Source: Psychrobacter cibarius (GTDB lineage: Bacteria > Pseudomonadota > Gammaproteobacteria > Pseudomonadales > Moraxellaceae). From it: DNA of 33,307 bases. Below are positions 8,029-15,945 of the stretch, one piece after another. Under the pieces are notes generated by a model, which worked only from the letters and a program-made list of their open reading frames with translations, was not told the DNA's origin and ran no database searches. The stretch's first letter is position 1. Every line of letters starts with the position of its first letter. The stretch lies in contig NZ_JABASQ010000028.1 of the NCBI RefSeq assembly GCF_016107535.1, positions 1-33,307 on the forward strand. The letters are read 5' to 3'. A program made the translations under genes and the position numbers.

Positions 8029-8898
8029 ATAAGTAATCGTTGTTATTTTTAATGGTTATGTTTAGGCTACTATCGCTAGTGACGTGTATACGATGTTTTA
8101 ATTTTAACCAAGTCCGTATATGACAAACGTTGCATCGGCACTGAATGTTATGGCGGCCAACCTTTTTAGTCGCCATCTAGTCGTTTATTAGATTACTGTT
8201 TTTTATACCCTTATGCCATCGACCATTCACCTTTCCTTATATAAACACCCCAAAACAATGATAATCCTCGCTAGGTGCATGATAAAGACGGCTACTGTAT
8301 GATAAGTCATCGTGCTATTTTGTCATTATTCCGATCATGTAGGATAACCCAAGGCGCGATTATTTGACTCAGTTATTGTATATTTTTACCGCTGCCTACT
8401 GATATCGTGCTAGATACGGCCTTGCTCAGCATGAAATAAAAGCATGTTATGATAGCAAGCCAAATAAATATTTAAGCAAACTAAAGTCTATAAATAATCA
8501 TTATTGACTATTGTTTTATAAAGCTGGCTATTATCACCCTTATTTTTCATCTTTTGCATCACTAGAATAATGCGATGGTCAATTCAAGATAAATGGATAA
8601 AAAAAGTCGCGTGACAGTACTATCAATAATAGACTGAGCAAGCGTGATGCCATATACGATTTATATGAGATTGACGATTTTTTCTAGCAATGCTTTTGTC
8701 TTTACTACTCTATAGTAGTTATATCATATCTGGCTCATGTTGTGATTCATGATGGATACCATTGTCGTCGCTTACGTTTTATAGAGATGTGTCTCTATAG
8801 CGAGTAGCGTCAACTTATTACTATACTACTGGCAGCCGCTACTCTAAAAAAGCGGTTGATAGCTATAAAATACGACAAGATTATAAAAGGATCAATTT
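8029..8898. other. Long non-coding region between the protease and antiporter genes
   Basis: 870 bp, very AT-rich, with no reading frame that looks coding and no tRNA-like fold that I can recognise. It must hold two divergent promoters. The only clear structures are two short inverted repeats near the antiporter end, at 8704-8719 and 8780-8799, both containing ctctatag. Confidence 0.6.
8780..8799. promoter_or_regulatory. Perfect inverted repeat in the antiporter leader
   Basis: tatagaga (8780-8787) and tctctata (8792-8799) are perfect 8-bp arms around TGTG, 100 bp before the antiporter start. A weaker related hairpin (actac/gtagt, 8704-8719) lies 76 bp upstream, and both contain ctctatag. 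This is a candidate operator or 5' UTR hairpin; nothing identifies the ligand or regulator. Confidence 0.35.
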
Positions 8899-11256
8899 AT
8901 GGATACCGCCCTATTATTATCTGGCGTGGTTGGGATTGGCATTGCTGCCCAATGGTTGGCTTGGTATTTAAAGCAACCGTCCATTTTATTTTTATTACTG
9001 ATTGGCATTATCGTGGGCCCAGTGCTGGGAGTCTTCGATCCTGACTTGGTGCTGGGAGAGCTGATGTTCCCCTTCATCTCTTTGGGCGTGGCGATTATCC
9101 TATTTGAAGGCTCGCTGACGTTAGAGTTTGACGAGATTAAACAGCATGGCACCGTGGTGCAAATGCTGGTGTCGGTCGGTGTACTTATCACCATTGCTAT
9201 CGTGGCGTTATCGACTTATCTCTTATTCGATGTCGATCCACTGATTGCTTTGCTGTTCGGTGCGCTCGTGTGCGTAACGGGTCCAACGGTGATTATGCCG
9301 CTATTACGTAGTGTGCGTCCTAATAAGACGATCTCTAATATCCTCAAATGGGAAGGTATCATCATTGACCCAATCGGCGCTATTGCCGTGGTTTTGGTCT
9401 ATGAATACATCATCTCAGGCGGCGAAGCCAGCAGTATCTTATTGTTTGCTAAAATCGTGGTATTAGCCACAGCGATGGGTATGGCAGGCGCTTGGCTGCT
9501 TGCCTTCTTGATGCGTCGGCATATGATTCCTGAATTTTTACGCAATGTCTTTACGCTCGCCTTTGTCTTGGTATTATTTTCAGTATCGAACCATTTAGAG
9601 CATGAGTCTGGGCTATTGACAGTCACCGTGTTGGGCGTGGCATTGGCGAATTGGCCAAAATTCCCACGCGATACGATTTTAGAGTTCAATGAATCTTTAA
9701 CCATCCTTCTTATCTCTGTGCTGTTTATTATCCTTGCAGCACGTGTAGAGCTGGAAAGCTTACTTAGCGTTGGTTTCGCAGGTCTGGTGTTACTTGCTAT
9801 CGTCATGTTTGTGGCGCGACCCTTATCCGTTTGGGCATCGTCTATTGGCTCAAACTTAAAGACCAATGAAAAGCTGATGATTAGTTGGATTGGGCCACGT
9901 GGTATCGTCGCTGCAGCCATCTCATCACTGTTTGCTATTCGTCTGCAAGAGTATGATATTCAAGGTGTTGAACTGCTTGTGCCCTTAGTATTCATGGTCA
10001 TTATTGGCACGGTTATGATTCAGGGCTTGGGGGCGAAAATAGTCGGCAACTTGCTGGGTGTCCGTGAGCCTGAGACCAATGGTATTCTTATCGTCGGCTC
10101 AAATCCCATTGCCCTTTTGGTAGCGACTTCTCTAAAAGATCAGGGCTTTGATGTCATCGTCGCACACAACAACTATACCAATATTGCCCGCGCACGCATG
10201 AGTGGTCTGCGTACTTATTTTGGCAATCCCATCTCTGATCATGCCGATCATCATCTTGACCTGATCGGTATCGGTCGGCTGTTTGCAATGAGTATGGACA
10301 AAGAGATGAATACCTTATCTGAGATTCATTATCGTCATGAATTTGGTGAGCGCAAATTGTACCGTCTCAAGTTCAGCGACGAAAAGGTCAAAAGCGAGCG
10401 CGATGATAAGCAAGGCAACTTCCACTCGCAGTGGCTGTTTGGCAAAGATGTCACTTATACCAAGCTTGCCAGTATGCTGTCAAAAAAAGCCCGTATCAAG
10501 ATTACCAACATTACTGACAGCTACAGCTTTGAGCAATACAAAGCCGACAATAAGCAATTCGTGCCGCTGTATACAATCGACAAAGAAGGCAAGCTACACG
10601 TCATTACCGATAAGTTTGATGGCATCGTGCCACGCGATCGCAAGCTCATCTCACTGGTAGTGGAAGATGAAGTACAGCCAAAACCTGTCGACGTGACACC
10701 TAAACAAGAGCAGGCGCGACTGGCAGCTGATGCTAACTTTGAGTCCAGCTCAAAAGCACCTGAAAAGCGTAAAGAAAAAGCGCTGAGCGATGATAATGTT
10801 GATGCAACAGAACAATCCATTGCCACTGATAGCGACAGCGCTAAAGAAACAATTGCTGAGCAGGCAATCACTGAGCAAAATGCACATACTGAGGTATCAA
10901 ACCATTCGAGCAGCAATGCTGAAACTAAAACCACGCCAGACACCTTAAATGACAAAGTGATAGCGTCAAAAGATGAGTCTATTGACGTCGTTAATAAAGG
11001 CGTCATGTCAGCCAACTCGACAGCGACTTCGAAGGCAATTCCTAAAAATAAGGTGTCTAACAATAGTAGTACGAATGGTAATGGCAACGCACCTAAAACC
11101 AAGAAGGGCGCGCTTGATCCAAATCGTTTACCCGACTCTGGTCAAGATAATACAACCAATGCAAGCTCTGATGTCGATATTACTAAAGGCGATGTCACTA
11201 AAGACAATGTTCAAGAAATTTCAAATAATAAAGCGGTGAATACACAGGATAAATAA
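8899..11256 (+). CDS. Cation/proton antiporter (CPA1, NhaP-type) with RCK-like domain
   Basis: Inner-membrane exchanger of Na+ or K+ for H+. Residues 1-390 are a polytopic membrane domain with about 12 hydrophobic segments, the TGPTVIMPLLR segment near 127 and EGIIIDPIGAI near 152-162 with the transport aspartate (Asp157). From about 394 a nucleotide-binding, TrkA-N-like domain begins (GILIVGSNPIALLVA), followed by a TrkA-C-like part to about 600. The last 185 residues are a charged, Ser/Asp/Lys-rich low-complexity tail without recognisable fold. The 785-residue length is well above plain NhaP proteins because of the added domains. AAAGGA sits 7 nt before the ATG. It is a single-gene unit with its own terminator. 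Ion specificity cannot be read from sequence. Confidence 0.9.
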   Translation: MDTALLLSGVVGIGIAAQWLAWYLKQPSILFLLLIGIIVGPVLGVFDPDLVLGELMFPFISLGVAIILFEGSLTLEFDEIKQHGTVVQMLVSVGVLITIAIVALSTYLLFDVDPLIALLFGALVCVTGPTVIMPLLRSVRPNKTISNILKWEGIIIDPIGAIAVVLVYEYIISGGEASSILLFAKIVVLATAMGMAGAWLLAFLMRRHMIPEFLRNVFTLAFVLVLFSVSNHLEHESGLLTVTVLGVALANWPKFPRDTILEFNESLTILLISVLFIILAARVELESLLSVGFAGLVLLAIVMFVARPLSVWASSIGSNLKTNEKLMISWIGPRGIVAAAISSLFAIRLQEYDIQGVELLVPLVFMVIIGTVMIQGLGAKIVGNLLGVREPETNGILIVGSNPIALLVATSLKDQGFDVIVAHNNYTNIARARMSGLRTYFGNPISDHADHHLDLIGIGRLFAMSMDKEMNTLSEIHYRHEFGERKLYRLKFSDEKVKSERDDKQGNFHSQWLFGKDVTYTKLASMLSKKARIKITNITDSYSFEQYKADNKQFVPLYTIDKEGKLHVITDKFDGIVPRDRKLISLVVEDEVQPKPVDVTPKQEQARLAADANFESSSKAPEKRKEKALSDDNVDATEQSIATDSDSAKETIAEQAITEQNAHTEVSNHSSSNAETKTTPDTLNDKVIASKDESIDVVNKGVMSANSTATSKAIPKNKVSNNSSTNGNGNAPKTKKGALDPNRLPDSGQDNTTNASSDVDITKGDVTKDNVQEISNNKAVNTQDK

Positions 11257-11346
11257 TCGTTGCCACAGCTTTTTTTTAACACAGTTTTGACAATGTCTTG
11301 ATGACTGTTTTGATACTTTATAGAATATAACAGTTTATAAAACACG

Positions 11347-11376
11347 AAAGCCCCAACGCAATGTTGGGGCTTTTTA
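11347..11376. terminator. Terminator between antiporter and tmk
   Basis: agccccaac (11349-11357) pairs perfectly with gttggggct (11363-11371) around a 5-nt loop and is followed by a run of Ts. Strong on the plus strand; it may also stop minus-strand transcription from tmk. Confidence 0.92.
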
Positions 11377-11406
11377 TTTGGCTAGGTGATGGCTTTATAA
11401 AATCCG

Positions 11407-12147
11407 TTACGAAACATCAAATCTGCCTTGTACCGCCTGCCATACTCGCGCGCTCACCTCATCGGCGCTGCCTGATGCGTCAATGCGCTGTATCCGTTCG
11501 GGGTGCTGAGTCGCCAGCGTGTTAAAGCCTTTATGCACCCAAGTAAAAAATTCGGTCGCTTGCTGCTCAAATCTATCAGCGGCGCTACGTTTATTAGCGC
11601 GTGTCATGCCTTCTAATACGGGCAAATCCAGCCATAATGTCAGCTCAGGTAGTTGCGGCACAAACTGCTCGATAAGCGATTCAATTTTGGCTCGTACCAC
11701 CGCATTGCCATGTGCCCGCCCAAAGCCCTGATAAGCAATGGTAGAATCGGTAAAACGATCGCATATTACCCACGTCCCACGTTGTAGCGCTGGCAGAATC
11801 ACTTGCTGCATATGGTCGCAGCGCGCCGCAAATAGTAGCAATAGCTCTGTATCATCATTGATATCGGTCGCAGGGTCCAATAATATCGCGCGCAAACGTT
11901 CTGCAAACAGGCTACCACCCGGCTCACGGGTACGCAGATACGCAATATTGTTATCGTCTAAGCGTGTGCACAGCTGCTCAATGGCAGTCGTTTTGCCTAC
12001 GCCCTCAGTACCTTCAAAACTGATAAAGCGCCCTTGATTGAGTGCGATATCATTGATGTCATTGCTTGCTTTGGGCTGACTTGTTTTGGGCTGACTTGCT
12101 TGCGACTGGACTGTTTGAGATACATGGTTTTGTATAGATGCTGACAT
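11407..12147 (-). CDS. tmk: Thymidylate kinase with N-terminal extension
   Basis: Phosphorylates dTMP to dTDP; cytoplasmic. P-loop GTEGVGKTT (46-54), the REPGGS dTMP-binding motif (74-79), DRFTDSTIAYQG in the middle, and a LID region RANKRSAADRFE. The core is a normal length for the family. It is preceded by about 38 extra residues rich in Ser, Gln and Lys, containing a 15-bp DNA repeat (SQPKT/SQPKA). The extension looks translated. The ATG at 12147 has AAGGT 6 nt upstream, and I found no later in-frame start before the P-loop. It lies 98 bp downstream of mltG, matching the usual mltG-tmk order. Confidence 0.95.
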   Translation of the reverse strand: MSASIQNHVSQTVQSQASQPKTSQPKASNDINDIALNQGRFISFEGTEGVGKTTAIEQLCTRLDDNNIAYLRTREPGGSLFAERLRAILLDPATDINDDTELLLLFAARCDHMQQVILPALQRGTWVICDRFTDSTIAYQGFGRAHGNAVVRAKIESLIEQFVPQLPELTLWLDLPVLEGMTRANKRSAADRFEQQATEFFTWVHKGFNTLATQHPERIQRIDASGSADEVSARVWQAVQGRFDVS

Positions 12148-12245
12148 GATATGACCTTATGTCATTGATGAGCGTTATGTCTTTATGTAGACAGTTGCAT
12201 AACGCTCAGTTCACGATAGGTTTTGAGAAAAGATAGAGGATTAAA

Positions 12246-13538
12246 TTACTGCGGCGGGGTTTGTGATTTTTTCTCACGCATGACGCCGAGATATTCTTTT
12301 ACCGCTTGATTGTGCGCCGCCAAGCTATTGGTAAATTTGTGCCCGCCATTACCCGTCGCTACAAAGTACAATGCATCACTATCTGCTGGGTGCAAGGTCG
12401 CTTCGATAGAGGCAGCAGATGGTAGCGCGATAGGTGTTGGCGGTAGGCCATCAATTTGATAGGTGTTATAAGCCGTTTTTTCATCAATGTCTTTACGGCG
12501 AATGTTGCCTTCATAGCGACTGCCCATACCATAGATGATGGTCGGATCGGTCTGCATTCGCATGCCTTTATCTAAACGATTTCTAAACACCGCAGAGACC
12601 AAAGGACGCTCTTCTGCCACACTGGTTTCTTTTTCGATAATAGAGGCCATCACTAACGCCTCATAAGGCGTCTTATAAGGCAAATTGGGCGCACGATTTT
12701 CCCACGCTTCAGTCAATACTTGCTGTTGACGCTTATATAAATCGGTCAGTACCTGCTTATCAGTGCTACCTTCCCCATAATAATAAGTGTCAGGGGCAAA
12801 CCAGCCTTCAAGATTGTGATTGACGATAGGGTCGTTACTATTGATCACTTCATTTGGCAATATACCGACCAAATCCAACGCTTGAGCAATACCAGCATTG
12901 TCTCTATCATTGCCACTATCGTCGGTCAGCACCTCTTTTTTGATGCCTTTATTTTCCCTTAATGTTTGATATAAATCTTTAGAGGTTTTGCCTTCAATGA
13001 TTTGCACCTTTACCATCGATGCTTTTACCCCTTGTCCAAGTATATGTAGCGTTTCAGCAAAGGTCGGGTTTTCTGGTAATTGATAAATACCAGCATGTAA
13101 GGGGCCATCGACTTGTGTTTTCATATAGAGCTTGGCAATCGTGGCAGAAAACAGTGGGATTTGCTGTTGCCACTGCGGCAGTAGGCCGTAATAGCTCTGA
13201 CCCTGCTCAATGGTGACCATTTGCTTTGGCTGCTCAATCCGCCCAAACAATGTCTGATAGACCATCACTAAGAAAAACGCAGCGATAAGCCCCAGCACTA
13301 GCAACACTTGATAACCACGCTGCATAAAGAACGATTGATTATCCGCTTTATATTCGCGTGGCTTAGCCGCTCCACTGATGAGTGACACATCTGTCGCTGG
13401 CGTTTCCTCTACCCCATCAACTGCTGGTTGCGTGTCCGGTAGTGTGTTATCGACACGCTCCTCAACACTGCTATCTGGTTTATTCGATGGCGTTTCATTA
13501 GGACGTTCAGGAGGCGTTTCAGATGTAGGCTTGCTCAT
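12246..13538 (-). CDS. mltG: Endolytic murein transglycosylase
   Basis: Inner-membrane enzyme (YceG family) that cleaves nascent glycan strands and sets their length. A cytoplasmic Pro/Ser-rich N-terminal tail (1-70) is followed by one membrane segment (about 76-97), a LysM-like region, and the YceG catalytic domain with EGWFAPDTYYY (244-254), the catalytic glutamate in ASIIEKET (Glu302), and TDPTIIYGMG. Length 430 exceeds E. coli MltG (340) mainly through the N-terminal tail and an insertion near 200-215. The ribosome binding site is weak (only GAG). In many gammaproteobacteria pabC lies immediately upstream; here about 2.4 kb of accessory DNA separates them. Confidence 0.95.
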   Translation of the reverse strand: MSKPTSETPPERPNETPSNKPDSSVEERVDNTLPDTQPAVDGVEETPATDVSLISGAAKPREYKADNQSFFMQRGYQVLLVLGLIAAFFLVMVYQTLFGRIEQPKQMVTIEQGQSYYGLLPQWQQQIPLFSATIAKLYMKTQVDGPLHAGIYQLPENPTFAETLHILGQGVKASMVKVQIIEGKTSKDLYQTLRENKGIKKEVLTDDSGNDRDNAGIAQALDLVGILPNEVINSNDPIVNHNLEGWFAPDTYYYGEGSTDKQVLTDLYKRQQQVLTEAWENRAPNLPYKTPYEALVMASIIEKETSVAEERPLVSAVFRNRLDKGMRMQTDPTIIYGMGSRYEGNIRRKDIDEKTAYNTYQIDGLPPTPIALPSAASIEATLHPADSDALYFVATGNGGHKFTNSLAAHNQAVKEYLGVMREKKSQTPPQ

Positions 13539-13705
13539 GGCAACTCGCGAGGCAGAAGTTTGCTAGAATTTAGCACTGAACCGTGCGATTTTCAATGGTA
13601 TTTGCTTAGCTTATCAATTATCTTGGTATTTACGCCTGCTAATATGGGCTAATATTTCTACCTTCTTTTGTTGTTTTTCCTTTTCTTTAATAACGAAAAC
13701 TGGTT

Positions 13706-14470
13706 ATGAACCTACATTTTAATCAAAATCTTGCCAAAAATTACAAGTCGCCTAGTCAAATCATTAGAGTACTCAGTGAAGATTGGGTTGCTAAGCAAAG
13801 TTACTGCCCTAGTTGCAATACCGAGCCATTGGCGGAATTTACTAACAATCAGCCTGTCGCTGACTTTTATTGTGCAAATTGTAATGAGCAATATGAGCTA
13901 AAAAGTAAGCAAGCAAAGTTAAGCAACATTATCAATGACGGCGCTTATGACACCATGATTGAGCGTATCAGTAGCGACAATAATCCTAACTTTTTCTTTT
14001 TAACCTATTCTCAAGAATATAGCGTTAACAACTTCCTGATTATTCCTAAGCATTTTTTTAAGCCTGATATGATTGTCAAACGTAAGCCTTTATCAGTCAC
14101 TGCTAAACGTGCCGGTTGGGTTGGTTGCAATATTGATTTGCGACAAGTGCCCGAATCAGGGAAAGTATTTTTGGTTAAAAACCAGCAAGTCATACCACGC
14201 GATAATGTCACCGAGCAATTTCAAAAAACCTTGTTTTTACGCGCGCAATCTACGACTTCACGTGGTTGGACGTTAGATGTTTGGCAATGTATCGATAGAC
14301 TAGAAGACAGCTTTTCTCTCAATCAAGTTTATGCTTTTGCTGATAAATTACAGCGTAAACATCCTGAAAATAATCACATTAAAGATAAAATTCGTCAGCA
14401 ATTACAAGTATTACGCGATAGAGGTATTATTGAATTTACTGGTCGTGGGCAATATCAAAAACTATATTAA
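13706..14470 (+). CDS. dpnC: DpnI-type methyl-directed restriction endonuclease (type IIM)
   Basis: The homologous enzyme DpnI of pneumococcus cuts GATC only when the adenine is N6-methylated, destroying incoming Dam-methylated phage or plasmid DNA. This protein has the same length as DpnI (254) and matches it along the whole chain. The zinc cysteines are at 34, 37, 56 and 59, the PD-(D/E)XK residues are Asp53, Glu64 and Lys66 (VADFYC and YELKSK), and Trp138 is in RAGWVGCNID. The C-terminal winged-helix domain ends in IIEFTGRGQY. No partner methylase is present or needed. The host must lack Dam-type GATC methylation for this gene to be tolerated. The ribosome binding site is poor. Its stop codon overlaps that of the convergent neighbour. 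Confidence 0.95.
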   Translation: MNLHFNQNLAKNYKSPSQIIRVLSEDWVAKQSYCPSCNTEPLAEFTNNQPVADFYCANCNEQYELKSKQAKLSNIINDGAYDTMIERISSDNNPNFFFLTYSQEYSVNNFLIIPKHFFKPDMIVKRKPLSVTAKRAGWVGCNIDLRQVPESGKVFLVKNQQVIPRDNVTEQFQKTLFLRAQSTTSRGWTLDVWQCIDRLEDSFSLNQVYAFADKLQRKHPENNHIKDKIRQQLQVLRDRGIIEFTGRGQYQKLY

Positions 14471-14961
14471 GTTTGATTATCATCCCAAAGTGGCAAATAG
14501 GCGCTTGCCACCAATCTTTGATAAAACTTGTGCGGAGGATAATCCATCTCCAACTCATCATTTACTTTAAAAAAGGTGTCCATATTATCCCTAATACATT
14601 TAGAAGACTTATTTCTTACGTGCTTATTCCAGCCTATTAATAATCCTAGTGGCGTACGAGAAGCCTTGGTAAAAGCTTGACTTTCTACTGTGAGCGCACA
14701 CATGACAGGTTCATCATGAGGTATTTTATCCACGCCTTGTTCTATGACTTCTTGGCGTATATGCGCATACTTAAATACCCCACCAAATGCTGTATACTTT
14801 TTATCTTTCTTAGAATAAACAATATTGAATGCTATCTTCGAATAACCGGCTAAGTGAACGACTTCATCAGGATATTTTTTTGCTTTATGACATATCTCAT
14901 TAAATAGCATTAATCGGCGGATTTGTAGCGGAATTCGTTTTTCTTCATAGGTAGTACGCAT
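14467..14961 (-). CDS. Island paralogue 2, unknown function
   Basis: A 164-residue protein that I do not recognise. It is a clear paralogue of the gene just upstream (15020-15586). Shared blocks are an N-terminal RIPLQIRR helix, a PDE(V/I)(V/I)HL segment, TAFGGVF or IAFGGVF, EEVIEQ or QEVIEQ, DEPV..ALTV, and a C-terminal PPHKF..RLVA...LPLWDD block. No signal peptide, membrane segment or familiar catalytic motif is visible, so it is probably cytoplasmic. AGGAGA lies 5 nt before the ATG at 14961. It is 58 bp downstream of its paralogue, so the two form an operon. Its stop codon overlaps that of the DpnI gene by two bases. Confidence 0.85.
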   Translation of the reverse strand: MRTTYEEKRIPLQIRRLMLFNEICHKAKKYPDEVVHLAGYSKIAFNIVYSKKDKKYTAFGGVFKYAHIRQEVIEQGVDKIPHDEPVMCALTVESQAFTKASRTPLGLLIGWNKHVRNKSSKCIRDNMDTFFKVNDELEMDYPPHKFYQRLVASAYLPLWDDNQT

Positions 14962-15019
14962 TTTTATCTCCTGCTAAATAATCTTTAATCAGATACGATT
15001 GATTTCTACGTATTTTAAA

Positions 15020-15586
15020 TTATATTAAACGTTTCTCATTGAATCGCTCAGGCCTTGGTTTTCCCTCATTATCACGGTACACGTCTGCAATTAAATCCTC
15101 TCTATCGTCCCATAAAGGTAAACGTGCCGTTGCAACTAAACGGCCATGAAACTTATGCGGTGGATACTCTCCATCAATTTCATCATTGATTTTAAAAAAG
15201 TGCTCTTCTCGATAATCGACGTAAGCATGCATTCTATTTTTAACATAGTTATTCCAATACCAGACTAGCTGTATAGCTGTGCGCGCGGGCTGAGTAAACT
15301 GTTTTAAGTTGACTGTCAGCGCACGTTTTACTGGTTCGTCGTTAGGGAAAACTCTAATACGTTGCTCGATAACTTCTTCTTTTGTTTCTGCGTACTCAAA
15401 CACACCGCCAAACGCAATAAACTTTTTAAAGTCTTTCAAATACATAACACCGAGCGATAATTCAGTGAATCTTGATAAATGAATAATTTCATCAGGTTGT
15501 TTTTTTGCTAATTTGCAAATCTCATCAAAAATTAATAGTCGACGGATTTGTAAAGGTATTCGTTCATCTTCGTAGACGTAGTCCAT
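15020..15586 (-). CDS. Island paralogue 1, unknown function
   Basis: A 188-residue protein of unrecognised family, similar end to end to the 164-residue product of 14467-14961 but with an extra charged C-terminal tail of about 25 residues after the shared PLWDD block. Mixed alpha/beta, soluble, no cysteine cluster or nucleotide-binding loop. A strong ribosome binding site (AAGGAGAG, 7 nt) precedes the ATG at 15586. It is first in a two-gene minus-strand operon and diverges from the DpnD-like gene. Its position between DpnI and DpnD homologues suggests a role linked to the restriction cassette, but that is context only. Confidence 0.85.
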   Translation of the reverse strand: MDYVYEDERIPLQIRRLLIFDEICKLAKKQPDEIIHLSRFTELSLGVMYLKDFKKFIAFGGVFEYAETKEEVIEQRIRVFPNDEPVKRALTVNLKQFTQPARTAIQLVWYWNNYVKNRMHAYVDYREEHFFKINDEIDGEYPPHKFHGRLVATARLPLWDDREDLIADVYRDNEGKPRPERFNEKRLI

Positions 15587-15741
15587 GGATATCTCTCCTT
15601 ATCAAAACACTATCATTGATCGATTTTCCTTATCGCACAAGGCTTTGTCACAAAAGACGATCACTTCTTTTTAAGCGCCTTTGTTAACTTAGCGGATATG
15701 AATGCTAAAGAAATTTTAATAAGGGTATATTGGAAATAGTG

Positions 15742-15939
15742 ATGATAAAAATAGATAAGAAATTGAAGATAGTTTTTCAGATAGAAATTGTTGAAACGCT
15801 AAGTAACATCGTAGAAGTTAACGCAGAGAACGAGCAAGAAGCACTATCAAAAGTGCGAGATATGTATCGAAACGAGGAAGTTATTTTGTACGCAGATGAC
15901 TTTATTGATACCAAGTTTAATATTTTTAAATACGATTAG
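15742..15939 (+). CDS. dpnD: DpnD/PcfM-like small protein
   Basis: About 65 residues. The core (FQIEIVETLSNIVEVNAENE, then EALSKVRDMY, NEEVILYADDF, DTKFNI) matches the DpnD/PcfM C-terminal domain, a small beta-alpha-beta unit. In the pneumococcal DpnI cassette dpnD accompanies the endonuclease gene dpnC and its role is unknown. Here it is short, essentially only the domain. The ATG at 15742 (GGA 9 nt upstream) is preferred; an in-frame TTG at 15730 with AGGG upstream is an alternative. It ends 6 bp from the convergent pabC stop and is separated from the DpnI gene by the two paralogues. Confidence 0.7.
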   Translation: MIKIDKKLKIVFQIEIVETLSNIVEVNAENEQEALSKVRDMYRNEEVILYADDFIDTKFNIFKYD

Positions 15940-15945
15940 AATCGC

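Noticed and set aside
7985..8176. 63-codon minus-strand frame upstream of the protease
   Set aside because: Overlaps the protease start and its ribosome binding site in another frame, with no family resemblance.
10521..11102. 193-codon antisense frame over the antiporter tail
   Set aside because: Arises from the low-complexity codon pattern of the tail; no ribosome binding site or recognisable domain.
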